A stretch of 26,643 bases of DNA from Apostichopus parvimensis (GCA_000934455.1 KN894143.1:1-26643); one strand, 5' to 3'. Counted from the first letter of the stretch, positions 1 to 9,966 are shown. Notes: generated from the sequence alone by a model not told the origin. Program-made: numbers and translations.

Positions 1-649
1 GACTTTATAGGAGACTTCGTTTCCCATTGTAACACAATTGGCGATAAATGAAATAAAAAATAAATTAATTTACATGTCCTTTCTACGGTTCCGTACTAGT
101 GGCTGTTGTCTGCTAGAATTCAGAATGGCCACTAAGTGCAAAGTACTATAGTTTGTATAGGGCTATAGGGCGTAGAGTGCAGTGACCATAGAAATTTGTG
201 TTACGGAATATCCTAGATATGGCGTAGACGGGCCTCCGCATATTTAGCTTGAGTTAGAATACACAACTTTTGCAATCGTGAATACACTGGTAAGTTATTT
301 CGTACAAGGTAATTCAACAGGAAACTGGGGGTATGAAAATAGATGAAAAATGTACAGGATCGAGGAACGACGTTTCGTTTGTAAATGTAACCTTCTGTAA
401 CGTTATACTCATATCTCGGCCTAACTTACAGTACAGTAGCATAGACACTTCGAATTTCGGACACCTAAGCCTTAAAACACCCCAAAACTATATCTTCTGG
501 TATAAATCACCTGAAAATATACTTGATATGGTTGGAGAAGTGTGTTATATTACGATACACGGCCAAACTTTCTTTCCTGCAAACTGTTTTCACGTTGTAT
601 TCCAAGAAGATTCTTGTGATTGTGGAACTGGTATTTCTTTGCTAGAGTA
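1..649. other. No recognised gene; upstream of SEA gene
   Basis: A 119-codon ATG frame (333-692) overlaps the MITE left end and resembles nothing I know. I see no TATA box placed to explain the downstream gene. An unseen 5' UTR exon may lie here. Confidence 0.3.
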
Positions 650-925
650 TTGCGAAATTCGGACACACAGTCCCACAGTGTGGCGCTGGTGATAAAATTG
701 GTGGCGCAGTTGCTCTTTCAGTAATTATAACAGACTTCATAGATCTCCGTCATTTTATTGGGACGTTGGTAAAATTTTATTGACAAATATGTAAGTATTA
801 ACTTGCACACGGGTCATTTTGGAGAGAAAATAACTGTAGCTTCGTACTTTTTGGTGAAATTTGGCTCTTCCTGTAGGGTGTCATGGTGAAATCGTGTATT
901 TCTTAGGGGTGTCCGAAATTCGCAA
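650..925. mobile_element. Candidate TA-flanked MITE (mariner-like, 276 bp)
   Basis: Inverted ends TTGCGAAATTCGGACAC (650-666) and its near-complement at 909-925 match at 16 of 17 positions. Each end is flanked by TA (648-649 and 926-927), as expected for a Tc1/mariner-type insertion. No coding capacity. A third copy of the GAATTTCGGACAC core at about 446-458 lies outside, so the element's history may be more complex. Confidence 0.45.
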
Positions 926-1257
926 TACTAACTAAATTTTAGGCCTGATGTTAGGTAGGCTATCGCCATTGCTCTGTTGTGTTTTGCGACTTTCTTGAAA
1001 CTAGGCATCAAATTTCACATGTTCAGCTAGTCCGTATTTGGCATATGGACCATGAATACCTTGAAGGTATAAACAGCTGGACCGTTACATATGGTGTTTG
1101 TTAATTTGCTGTTAGAGTACTTACCTACAGTGTAGGTAGGCCTAGCCTAGGGACTTGTAGTTCCTGTGAACATCATATATGTTTAGAAATAATTCATTTG
1201 TTTTTCTCCGACCCAGTTGAAATTTTCCACGAACCCTGTTCCTTTTCAAATGAGAAA

Positions 1258-1317
1258 ATGTCTATAGTTCCAACAGTATCAGATGTGGTGCAAAATGGTG
1301 ATTTGAATTCAACTGAG
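1258..1317 (+). CDS. SEA-protein exon 1 (residues 1-20, start codon)
   Basis: The exon opens at an ATG with A at -3 and ends GAG|GTAAGTA, a near-perfect donor, in phase 0. The first residues are MSIVPTVSDVVQNGD. A pyrimidine-rich acceptor-like sequence ending CCCAG at 1212-1216 suggests that the exon starts at 1217 with 41 nt of 5' UTR, spliced to an unseen upstream exon. The frame is open upstream of the ATG but offers no earlier ATG in this exon. A later in-frame ATG at 5881, with the strong context ACCATGG, is an alternative start. It would shorten the cytoplasmic tail by 22 residues. Confidence 0.55.
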
Positions 1318-4300
1318 GTAAGTACATGTGATGTTAATGTGACAGGTACAGTTCGCAACATCACTTGCACATTATATTCATGATAGTTGACCCACTGACA
1401 AGCTGCAAAGTCTGTATATGAATGCACAATTTTTGCTGTCTCCCTTGGTAGTATTGTCAGGACTATTTAGTAATTTAAAAATGTTCATTTCAGTGGCGGA
1501 GCTAGGGGTATTGGTCAGGGGGAGCGAGAATGGTCTGTAGGGGCGCATTCGACACTATCTAAGCGGAGCGCCACCACAGGTTGGCGCGGAGCTGCAGAAA
1601 TTTTTTGAGTAAAGATACTCCCTAGATCGCCGGAAATGACCCTTTCCGGGCCTTGCTAATTTGTAGATAAACAAAGAATAAATAGGTTTCATCGCCATTT
1701 TGTCAGAAAATTACACCAACAAAATGTGACAAACGTCAATAGGTAGATGAGAGCGCAATAAAAAAAGTCAATAATCGCGAATAAGTAAAAAGTGGTAAAC
1801 AGCTGAAAACGGCACCAGCAGTCCATTTGTGTCCGTCAGGGGGGGCATCCGCCCCCTCTGACTGTATGGACGATCCGCCACTGGTTCATTTCACTCTATA
1901 CTTTAATCAATGCTACCTCTTTTTTAAACTAATGTCAGTACAGAGGCTAGACCTATCATGTTTTCGTAATAGAGCTTCATAGTCTAGTTTACCTCTGTAC
2001 ATCCAAAGAGAACAGAGTGTTCATTTTGTAGAAAATTGTGTCGCTGCTTTTGTTCAATAATAGCAGCAAGCAGTATACCTATGCAAGACCACTCACACTA
2101 CTCATGCTGAATTTCATTGCCAGCTGACATTGAAACTACAAGCTGGGATGAATTTAGGCCTGCATAACTTTTCCAGAATTCAAACATAATTTCGGTTGAA
2201 TTGGTTTCACAGAAATTTGAAGGGAGCATTAAAGCTGTGTATTATTTAAGTTGTTGTATATTCATTTTAATTTTCTAAGTTCTCAAAGTAAGTCCTCATG
2301 GTTTTAACTAGGAGATCAATTTCAGTCAATTGTTAAAAGCATTTGATGTTCACAATACGGTAATATAATTAATTGTCCTATAAATCACTGCGTTGCACGG
2401 TCATCTAACTGTTAATAGCACATGCTCAGATGTAACAGTATCACTGGGAAACTGGTCTATGCTGTGGGAATGGCTGCTATTCAGTGTATGCACCTTCCAT
2501 CCTTCATAACCTGTGTTGCACCTGAGTATGTAAATGGGTTATTACCACAAATTAGGGGGCCAAATGGTATTTTTTTGTATTATACTTTCATGGGGGCATT
2601 TGTCATGCTACCATGATCAATATGTTAAGTTCTATGATAAATTATAATGTTGCCACTATCAATCTGTAAAACCCTAAGGAAATTCACCATGACAAATTTG
2701 GTAACTTCAATTTGAATAAAATTTGGCAAAAAGTGTTACTTTTTAGGGAAAAATCTGTGACATTTTAATCACTTATTTTATTATATATTATCCTCCTTTA
2801 TAATTGGCTAGCTTGGTTATTTGTAAATTGAAATGATTGATAACAGACTAATTTTCATTACTAAAACTAATATTTCATAACAAATTCATGTTTATCCCGA
2901 AAAGAGCGGGTCATCAAAAAGAGGTTCCATGTGTAAACGTTGGTATCCCACCAAATCATTGACATGTGAAACCTATTCCATTGAGTGAATCATTCACCTA
3001 ATGAGGGGTCCTGGGTAGAGGGGGGGGGGGTGTACAGAGGGCTATATATCCTTAAGAGGGCAGGGGACTGTCAGAATAATGTTTACATAAATTTCTATTG
3101 CATAATATACTTAAGGAAAAGGGAAGCCTTCAAAAGAAGGCCTAGTGATATAATTATCCCCTAGACCGAGTCTGAGTGTCGGTACCACTCCCTACATGTT
3201 CCTATAGTCCTAGCCTTCAAAGGCGGGCCTAGTGACAAAATTATCCCCTAGGCCAAGTCTGAGTGTCGGTACCATTCCCTACATGTTCCTATAGTCCTAG
3301 CCTTCAAAGGCGGGCCTAGTGATGTAATTATCCCCTAGACCGAGTCTGAGTGTCGGTGACTCGGTACCACTCCCTACATGTACCTATAGTCCTAGCAGAT
3401 GTTCGGGCATTGTTCAGTGCAATGGGTGATTCTAAAATGTGAAGTCAAGTTTTCATTCAAATATTGAATTAAAATAAAAACTTTTGAAATTTTGAGAAAA
3501 ATTGCTGCAGATATCATAGTGTGATCTAACTGTGATCAATTGTAGTAATTGTGCTTGTATAGCTTCAATTGTCCGAACCAAACTGCTTTAATAATTAAGT
3601 TGTAGACGTGTCCTACTAAACACCAGTTAGTGTAATACTAGGATAATTCAAATAATTAGTAACTGCTCACAACATGGGCAGAGTACCCCCATTGTACTGG
3701 GTTTCTGTCCTACCACATGGTAACTGCTGATATGTGCCAAGTATCCACTTAACACAGGGGTACTGCTGTACCACATGTACGGTAAATGCTCATATGTGCT
3801 GAGTGTCCATTTAAAGGCATTGAAGACTCGCCCCAAACGGTGTGCGGCCATCTGAAAAAGTTAACTTTCTGTTGCTTGCAAGTGACGTTTTGTTTGTGTC
3901 GCTACAAAATGCAGACAGTAATGAAACGTGATACCTTGTTATCTTTAGCTGGACCTGAGATATACATCGCTGTATCGTTTATACACTGTGCTGTGGGTAT
4001 TGACCGCAGCTGTATGTACTGACTGTACACTAGTGTCTAATTACCAAAGGTAGCAAGCTGTGTGTGTATTTTCTGGGATCGATGGTGATGTTTAACACTT
4101 CTGTTACACCTCATTCGAAAGTAGGTCAAATTACCGGCATTAGACGTTTCTTTTTGCGCGAGTCTTCACACCCTTTAATGCTGGATACTATCCTATGTAC
4201 GGTAACTGCTCATTTGAATACAAACTTAACACTAGGATACTGTTCAACCACGTGGCACATGGTTTCTTTTAACATTCATGAATGAAGCTCTGTCGTTGTG

Positions 4301-7300
4301 TTCATTGTTTTTCTTTTAACTTGTTGATTTCTTCACTTCAGTAAACTTCCTCCCTTGCTGACCTGCTACCTTCATTCTACCTGCTCTTGCATTCTGCCTT
4401 GGCTGGTTCCTTTCAAGAGTGCTCTGCTTTAACCCACTTAATTCCTGTTGCAAACAGTACCTTATCCCACACACCACCTTATATTGAGTAAGTCTATATA
4501 TTTTATATTATCAGTGGTATTATTGTCAACCATATTAAATATCTAACAAACTATAGTACACAGTACAAATCAAATTGATTAATCAATATTTACTGTTTTG
4601 CAAACTCATGGTATATAAGTATAAAGTTTACTTCCTTTTCTTTAAATTCAATTGTTTCCATTATTTTCCCCCTCATGATACAACCTGGTACAATTTATAT
4701 TTGCAGTGTAAATAATAAGAGTCCCATTTTTGACAAGTCCCTATTATGTTTAGGTGTCACAACAAGTTCACCACGTAGATACTGTAAAAGCACCTTTGTA
4801 TAGCATATTTGCATGCTAGCACAATATTGGTATTGCATTTATGGCCTACCATGATCATGTATTAGTCTCCACATCTGTTTAAATAGATGTAATGTCTGCA
4901 TTACACAAAACACTGCATGCCTAGTAACATTCTGTGTGTGTTGGGAAATGTATTTTATGAAATGGCCTGCTGTACAAATAGTTTGAATTTCCATAATGCA
5001 CCATCACATCAGACAGTATTGGGTTTTCATGCAATATACTTATCATTTGTATTAACTATGACTTGTCAAGCTGAGATAGAGAGTGTTTACATTATAATCT
5101 GTATTACAGTACACACACACACAAAAAAACAAAAAACAAATTGATTAATGACTAAAGATGGTTGTTTAATATCGTGAAATTCTCTAGGTAAACAGTTGGT
5201 CCCTCTGTGAACAACTGAACATCAATGTTTATTAAATTATGTATGTTATATATTAGTTTCTTTAGTTAAAGTACTTGTAGACTACACTTTGAAGAAGAAT
5301 AAAGAAAGTATTCATAAATTCAGAGATGACCTTCTCTCCTATTCAGTTGGAATTATTCAACCATTAGCAAAACTTACATCATCCTAAAAGAATTGATCTG
5401 AAATGATGACAGTTTCAATCTTGATTGGAATTAGGAATCAGGAAAACTATTGTAAGGCATGAAGTGATCAGCGATTGCTATTGCATCATATCCTATAACT
5501 AGGATGATGAAGAATGGACAGGCATGTGCTTTTTCCGCTAATTCGTGGAATATCCGTGATTTCTTTTATACCTCGGGGACAAAAACTATTATCCTAACAC
5601 ACTGTAGCATACGCAAACTGGAGCCTATACCGCAATTTTTGCAAAGTTCTGCGATTTTTTTTACCCCAGGCTCATCCCTGATGGAACATGAGTGGAACAT
5701 TACCTCATCACAACAATGCTAGTTATTACCAGTTTTAATTAATCATACCTATAAGTGTTATGTTAGACTATTATTATTATGCAGCTATCATGACCAAAGC
5801 ATTCCTACTATTTTCAGGTACCTCATGTATCAGAGGATCTCAAGTAAAACTATTTTGACAAATTTCTATCCTAGGAAACCATGGCAACCAGTCCAAACGT
5901 TGTATACAAACCTGTGGCTTTGGATCCTCAGACACAGTTTGAATTAGCCAGAGAAAGCGAGAACTCGTACAGACGAGACCACCAAAAGACTGTCAATATC
6001 GTTGTCTGTATAATCACTTGTCTGGTCATCGCATCCATCATCTCAGTCATCATCGTCCTGCTCAGTAAGTAATCGATTTAATTATCGAAATTAATTGATG
6101 ATTACTGCCAAAAATAATTGAGTTTTATGTACATTAGCTGATTATGAAGTCTCTTGCTTATAAAGTGCTGAACATTCTTGTTTTAACAGTATTTGCTGTG
6201 AGAGGACAACATGCCTGTACATATTTCTTTGCGTGATTTACCATAGATACTCTTTTTTGGCAGATAAATTTGTCAATCGTGGTAACGAAATATTTATATG
6301 CGCCAATGTCCCGAAACGGGCAACATACCAAAGAATGAAGATGAGAACAGTATACAATTAACAAAAAACACAATTACAACAAACATTAGCTTAGGTTTAA
6401 CTGGTGACGTCTCTGTCTCTTCTTGACGTTTTCCTCTCTCCTGCACTGATCCATCTTGACAGCAGTGCCAAAGGTCGTCCGACGCCAGCTTGATCTGTCA
6501 TTGACCACTTCGCTCCATGTGTGAAGGACATCACCTTTTCTCAATAAATCCATCATTGTGTCTTTATATCGGAGCAGTGGTGGACCGACCCAACGCTTTC
6601 CGACACCAAGTTCTCCATAAAGAAGTTCTTTGACAGGACGGTCGTCTGGCATGGGAGCGACGTGGCCCAAGTCATCCCACTTGATCTTCAAGATAGATCT
6701 CAGATGCCGTTGTTGAATTGTTCTCAACTGTCTGATGTTGTGGTGGTACAGAGTCCATGAAGTATCAGTTTAAATTCACCTCTCTCATCCTCAGTTACAA
6801 TAAAATAAACGGAATGCATCATCAATGTGTCAATATGAAAACTATGAAACAATGATACAATCCTCTCTTTGTAACATTTTGAGAGATTGATATCTTTTCT
6901 TCTTGTTCCCTCTAGGTCCGAGGCAACCTGGTACAACCTACACATATAAAATGATTCCTACCAACATTACCGCACACCTGGTCTTGACTACATTCCCAGA
7001 TAACTCAACCATAGAAAGTGACTTTCAGAGAGCGGTAAGTGTCATCTTATTTCAAATCGGTTCAGTTCGGAGGAAATCAAAGAAGCAAAATGAATTTCTT
7101 AACTTTATATGCAAAACCCCCATTATTATCACACAATAGACCAGCAGTACCTATTGTGTGAAACTGGAGCATGTAAAGATGATTGCCCTATGCACAGTCT
7201 GGCTGCAGTCCCTCTCAGCTTTGACATGATGCCTTAAGCAATGGGTGGATTGCACTGGTATTTATGTTTAAAATGGATATCCAGGGATGTGCCCAGGATT

Positions 7301-9233
7301 TCCTGAGTGCCTAGTATACTGATCCCCGTCCTGGGGGAGGGGTCTAAGGGGGAGGGGTTGTCCCCTTTGAGAAATTTTTCGATTTTTGAAGGTGCTCAGA
7401 TGCCAAATGCTGGCACTTGTGTAGCTTTTTAAGCACATACACAAGTACTAGTTTTGCTAACAATTTACATTTTTAAATTTTTTTTTAGTGAAATATATTA
7501 CGTACCTGGTAAAAGTTATTAGTTTGTTTCAAAGAGATTTTACAAGGGACCGATTGAGAGCCGTAAGTAATGTTTCTCGCATGCGTAACTGATGCATTAT
7601 TAGTCTGTATGATTTTGGCATAGGCTAGGCCCAATTTATGTTGAATAGGAATGTCGGGATTTTAGATTAAAATAGTGCTTGGCGGGATTCATGATTTTTA
7701 AGACAGTGTGCTGGGCGGTAATTTTTAGTGCTGGGTGGGGCCGCCCAGTGTGGGCACATCCCTGGATATCTTTTCGAAAAATAATAATTCTCAAAGCAAA
7801 GTTGCCAACCAACCAACCCTCCCCCCTGCCCTGGCCGCTTCCACAATATGTCTTCCCCACCATCCTTACCTTCACATTTACTAGTTACTGATATGATAGT
7901 GGAACTTGCATTCAGGTTAGTCATTCATCATATATTGATTATCTCCACAGTCTTGTTTCACGTAATGACGTGTATGTCATCAAACTTAAAGACGGATTAT
8001 TTTTATTGTCAACTGATTTTAATTTAATTTTTTCAGATTGATAATCTCTATAATCAGAGTGTATTCAGTGAGGTCTATGTGGAAACTATCGTTCTGGATC
8101 TTGACAGGTATTTATCATCTCATCCTTATTATTATTATTATCATCTCATCCTTATTATGAGTGATATTCTTTGATTTGTTCAATGTTTTACCTTCAAGAG
8201 TCAAATCTCATTAGGACAAAGGGTTTCCTGAAATTGCTCCTGAAGAGGAGGTCAAAGAGGTGAGGTCCATGGAGCAGTGAAGATCTGAAACAAATACCAT
8301 AACAGCCCCTATAATTTTCCTTATTAGAATTTGTAGAACAAGGCATGCTGGGTAGTAGGCAGTGCTGATCCAACAGAATTACCCAGTATACAGTATTTAG
8401 CTACAGTGTAGACATCTAGTATATTCTATACACTACAGAGTGTTTCATGAACAGTTGAAACATTTGAAAAGGAACTGATGGGCAGTAGAAAGAAATGCAG
8501 ACAATTTGGTTTTGCTATTAAGATGTGTACAGGTAACAGGCCAAGAGAAAGTTTCCAATGAAAAGGCTGACAATGTTTGCTATCGATTCCTAGTTCTATG
8601 GTTAGGTACAGGGATGCCAGCTGGGTTTGCCCCTAGGGCCTGAAAGTTGTGGGGACTTGGATGTCCCAAAGACTATGTAAGCTAATGTTGGGACTTTATG
8701 AAAATCCAGAGAAAAATATTGCAGTTTAGGCTCCAATTTGCGTATGCTACAGTGTGTTAGGATAATAGTTAGAAATTCGCGGAAAAAAGCTAATACCCGT
8801 TTTAATTGGGACGGAAAGATCGTGTGGAGCTGGAACCAAATTTCAAAATCGGGAAAAAGCCGGAATTCCGGCTATTGCCGGAATTCTGGCATCCCTGTAG
8901 GTAACCCTTGAGAATTATGCTATCCTAATGGAAAATACCAAGATATGTACCTCAGCTGATTTTCTTGATGTTTGTTGATACCTTTGAACACTTGTTGCAT
9001 CCTTATACATCAACCTACCATATTTCTCTCTTTCTCTTGTTTTCCTGCTCAGAAGACCACACGTGGAGATCACGGTCTTCATGATCTTTACCGATATCGG
9101 TGACCATCTCGGGGCGAAGTCTGGCTCAAGCGAAGAGGCCACAGACGTCTTTGATTTATTTCTCATTGCTCTGCAGGAGCCAGACTTTTACGGTTTTCAT
9201 GTCGAGAGATGGCGGATAGTACAGGACAATTGA
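1258..9233 (+). CDS. Five-exon gene model: type II membrane protein with a lone SEA-like domain (206 aa)
   Basis: Joined exons are 1258-1317, 5875-6064, 6916-7034, 8037-8107 and 9053-9233. All four introns are GT-AG, and phases (0, 1, 0, 2) agree at every junction without a stop, which is strong internal support. Layout seen: cytoplasmic N-terminus 1-58, one hydrophobic segment about 60-83 preceded by a basic RRDHQK stretch (type II orientation), then an ectodomain 84-206. The ectodomain reads strand (103-109), helix (116-133), strands (139-160), helix (174-188), strand (192-204). That is the order and size of an SEA domain as in the TMPRSS11/enteropeptidase family. The usual G-SVVV self-cleavage motif is absent; the loop reads LDRRPHVEIT. 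N-glycosylation sequons lie at N100, N113 and N129. YKPV (31-34) could be a YxxPhi sorting signal (inference). No protease, LDLa or SRCR exons follow, so the protein appears to end after SEA. The SEA call is by fold pattern only. Confidence 0.62.
1491..1883. mobile_element. Non-autonomous hAT element, 393 bp, with 8-bp TSD
   Basis: The ends are CAGTGGCGGA...TCCGCCACTG. The 8-bp direct repeats GTTCATTT at 1483-1490 and 1884-1891 are identical. TIR sequence and TSD length are diagnostic of the hAT superfamily. The interior lacks ORFs but has the hairpin-like block GCGCCACC...GGTTGGCGCG, shared with the element at 14427. It lies in intron 1 of the SEA gene. Confidence 0.88.
1892..3125. other. 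Intron 1 sequence without recognised features
   Basis: AT-rich, with no ORF of interest. A run of about eleven G occurs near 3020-3030. Confidence 0.5.
3126..3395. repeat. Minisatellite, 3 units of 87 bp
   Basis: Units start at 3126, 3213 and 3300, each with GCCTTCAAA. Each unit carries TTATCCCCTAG, GAGTGTCGGTACCA and CTACATGT.CCTATAGTCC. The third has a short internal duplication (CGGTGACTCGGT). It lies within intron 1. Confidence 0.9.
3659..4264. repeat. Minisatellite of about 61 bp units, interrupted by a TTAA element
   Basis: Units begin with GGTAA.TGCTCAT-like words at 3659, 3719, 3780 and 4201. They end with TACCACATG or CTATGTAC. The third unit is split by the element at 3815-4174. 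Removing the insertion gives a unit of about 60 bp, matching the others. Confidence 0.75.
3815..4174. mobile_element. TTAA-flanked non-autonomous DNA transposon, copy A (360 bp)
   Basis: TTAA occurs on both sides (3811-3814 and 4175-4178). The ends are AGGCATTGAAGACTCGC and, in reverse complement, AGGGTGTGAAGACTCGC. TTAA targets are used by piggyBac and Kolobok transposons, and the AGG ends lean toward Kolobok (inference). No transposase is encoded. Copies B and C lie at 10719 and 12908. Confidence 0.82.
4265..5518. other. Intron 1 sequence without recognised features
   Basis: AT-rich, with a short CA/A-rich simple repeat at about 5110-5140. The 75-codon frame at 4917-5144 ends in this repeat and is not credible as a gene. 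Confidence 0.5.
5519..5680. mobile_element. Short CAGGCATG/CATCCCTG element, 162 bp, related to 8609-8897
   Basis: It starts CAGGCATGTGC and ends GCTCATCCCTG, with ATGGA directly repeated at 5514-5518 and 5681-5685. A 37-bp block at 5590-5626 is the reverse complement of 8728-8764 with one mismatch. It is therefore the same family in the opposite orientation. Intron 1 of the SEA gene. Confidence 0.6.
5875..6064 (+). CDS. SEA-protein exon 2 (residues 21-83, transmembrane segment)
   Basis: The acceptor is TTTCTATCCTAG| at 5874 and the donor A|GTAAGTAAT at 6065. The exon encodes a polar tail (YKPVALDPQ, then ELARESENSYRRDHQK) followed by about 24 hydrophobic residues (VNIVVCIITCLVIASI and onward). 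Positive charges sit only on the N-terminal side of the hydrophobic run, which predicts a cytoplasmic N-terminus. It ends in phase 1. This is the most clearly coding exon of the gene. Confidence 0.7.
6386..6764 (-). pseudogene. Non-LTR retrotransposon ORF2 C-terminal remnant (intron 2 of SEA gene)
   Basis: On the minus strand the frame reads WTLYHHNIRQLRTIQ, HLRSILKIKWDD, then GHVAPMPDDR, LLYGELGVGKRWVG and YKDTMMDLL. It ends with a basic tail KKRQRRHQL and a stop. This is the familiar C-terminus of RTE/jockey-type ORF2 proteins (W.GHV.RMpD.R, LYGEL..GkR, rfKDt). About 25 residues normally lying between IKW and GHV are missing. The copy is therefore internally deleted as well as 5'-truncated. 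The 3' untranslated part probably runs to about 6250. It lies antisense in intron 6065-6915 of the membrane-protein gene. Confidence 0.72.
6916..7034 (+). CDS. SEA-protein exon 3 (residues 84-123)
   Basis: The acceptor follows a long pyrimidine tract (CTTCTTGTTCCCTCTAG) and the donor is GCG|GTAAGTGTC. The single base carried from exon 2 completes AGT (Ser84). The exon gives a juxtamembrane stem (PRQPGTTYTYK), the first SEA strand (AHLVLTTF) and the start of helix 1 (ESDFQRA). Sequons lie at NIT (100) and NST (113). It ends in phase 0. Confidence 0.7.
7282..7764. mobile_element. CAGGG-ended non-autonomous element, 483 bp, 6-bp TSD
   Basis: The ends CAGGGATGTGCCCA and TGGGCACATCCCTG are perfect complements, flanked by GATATC on both sides (7276-7281 and 7765-7770). 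Because GATATC is itself a palindrome, it also extends the inverted repeat. The interior holds the G-rich GGGGAGGGG...CCCC module and no transposase. It looks hAT-like, but the TSD is 6 bp rather than 8. Intron 3 of the SEA gene. Confidence 0.72.
8037..8107 (+). CDS. SEA-protein exon 4 (residues 124-146)
   Basis: The acceptor is TTTAATTTTTTCAG| and the donor AG|GTATTTAT. The peptide IDNLYNQSVFSEVYVE completes helix 1 and enters strand 2. The pattern F..AI..LY..S.F...YV is typical of SEA helix 1. The exon ends two bases into a codon, which exon 5 completes as Arg147. A 26-bp tandem duplication sits just inside the following intron (about 8113-8160). Confidence 0.65.
8609..8897. mobile_element. 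CAGGGATGCCAG-ended non-autonomous element, 289 bp, 6-bp TSD
   Basis: The ends CAGGGATGCCAG and CTGGCATCCCTG are perfect complements, with TAGGTA on both sides (8603-8608 and 8898-8903). The palindromic AGCCGGAATTCCGGCT lies near the right end. Intron 4 of the SEA gene. Confidence 0.78.
9053..9233 (+). CDS. SEA-protein exon 5 (residues 147-206, stop)
   Basis: The acceptor follows a strong pyrimidine tract (TTCTCTTGTTTTCCTGCTCAG). The exon encodes strand 3 (HVEITVFMIFTD), helix 2 (EEATDVFDLFLIALQ) and the last strand (FYGFHVERWRIVQDN), then TGA at 9231-9233. The FYGF.V...I pattern is the usual SEA ending, so the stop falls right at the domain border. A weak GTACAG at 9219 is the only donor-like site before the stop. 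A longer splice form therefore cannot be excluded, but no downstream exon is evident. Confidence 0.62.
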
Positions 9234-9835
9234 TGTCCAAAACAAGTTTTCATGTTTATCATTTCACAGCAATGTTTGATGCAACTACTACTACAAGTAC
9301 CAGGACTTTCATAGTAAACTATAGTTTATATTTTCAAAGAATTTATAAATATTTCAGAGTAGTCTGTCTGAGAATCTATCCTGTCTTTTATTCAACGGGC
9401 AAACAATTCAAATCACACGACTGGTTTTTACAGGTTATCTGAAGGTACAAGGGAATTTCTTGTCAGACAGTCTTTGTTGGCAATTAATTTTACTGTTTGG
9501 ACTAGCTAACAAGAACATTTAGGTTGACCAAGGGATCAACAACTATCTTGATTGGCCGAGGGACCGCCAACTAACCTGAGCCAAATATTTATCATTTGAA
9601 GTATAGTGTCACCTGTAGGGTGAGGGGTTAGTTGATTCCCACACCAGGGGGGGCGGGCTAAACTGCATATATGCCTGGGGAGCCCCACCCAGGTTGTCCA
9701 CAATATTTGAAACAAACCTAGTGTACAGTACATAACACATTTATGTGTGGTACAAGCTGAACATCCTAAAATTATTAAAATATTGTTTCAAAAGTATAGC
9801 AAAAGTTTGCATCAAAGTACCTTTCATTTTACCAA
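9234..9835. other. Likely 3' UTR and downstream flank of SEA gene
   Basis: It follows the TGA at 9231-9233. An ATTAAA at 9774-9779 could serve as a polyadenylation signal (weak inference). No further SEA-gene exon is visible. Confidence 0.3.
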
Positions 9836-9966
9836 AATTTCTCAAATGGGGAGGGACACCCCTTTCCTTTGACCCCTTTCCTGGATGACTTTACATATAA
9901 GCCCTCCACCCAACCCCCCCTCCCCCTCCTCTCCCATTCGGTTCAAAAAAGTTGGATACACCCCTG
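9836..9966. mobile_element. Possible hAT-like element end
   Basis: It has the AAATTTCTCAAATGGGGAGG module seen in other elements here and ends GGATACACCCCTG, a CAGGGGTGT-type terminus in reverse complement. The matching left end was not found, so the boundaries are uncertain. Confidence 0.35.

Noticed and set aside
333..692. 119-codon ATG open frame
   Set aside because: It has no recognisable motif, no supporting splice or promoter context, and runs into the left end of a candidate MITE.
7636..7924. Overlapping frames on both strands
   Set aside because: They lie across the right end of the CAGGG-ended transposon. Their length comes from its C/G-rich end.
9209..9442. ATG frame MADST overlapping SEA exon 5
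   Set aside because: It is out of frame with the phase-consistent exon and has no other support.
9598..9640. tRNA-like or SINE B-box (GTTGATTCCC)
   Set aside because: No matching A-box at the right distance and no cloverleaf could be drawn.
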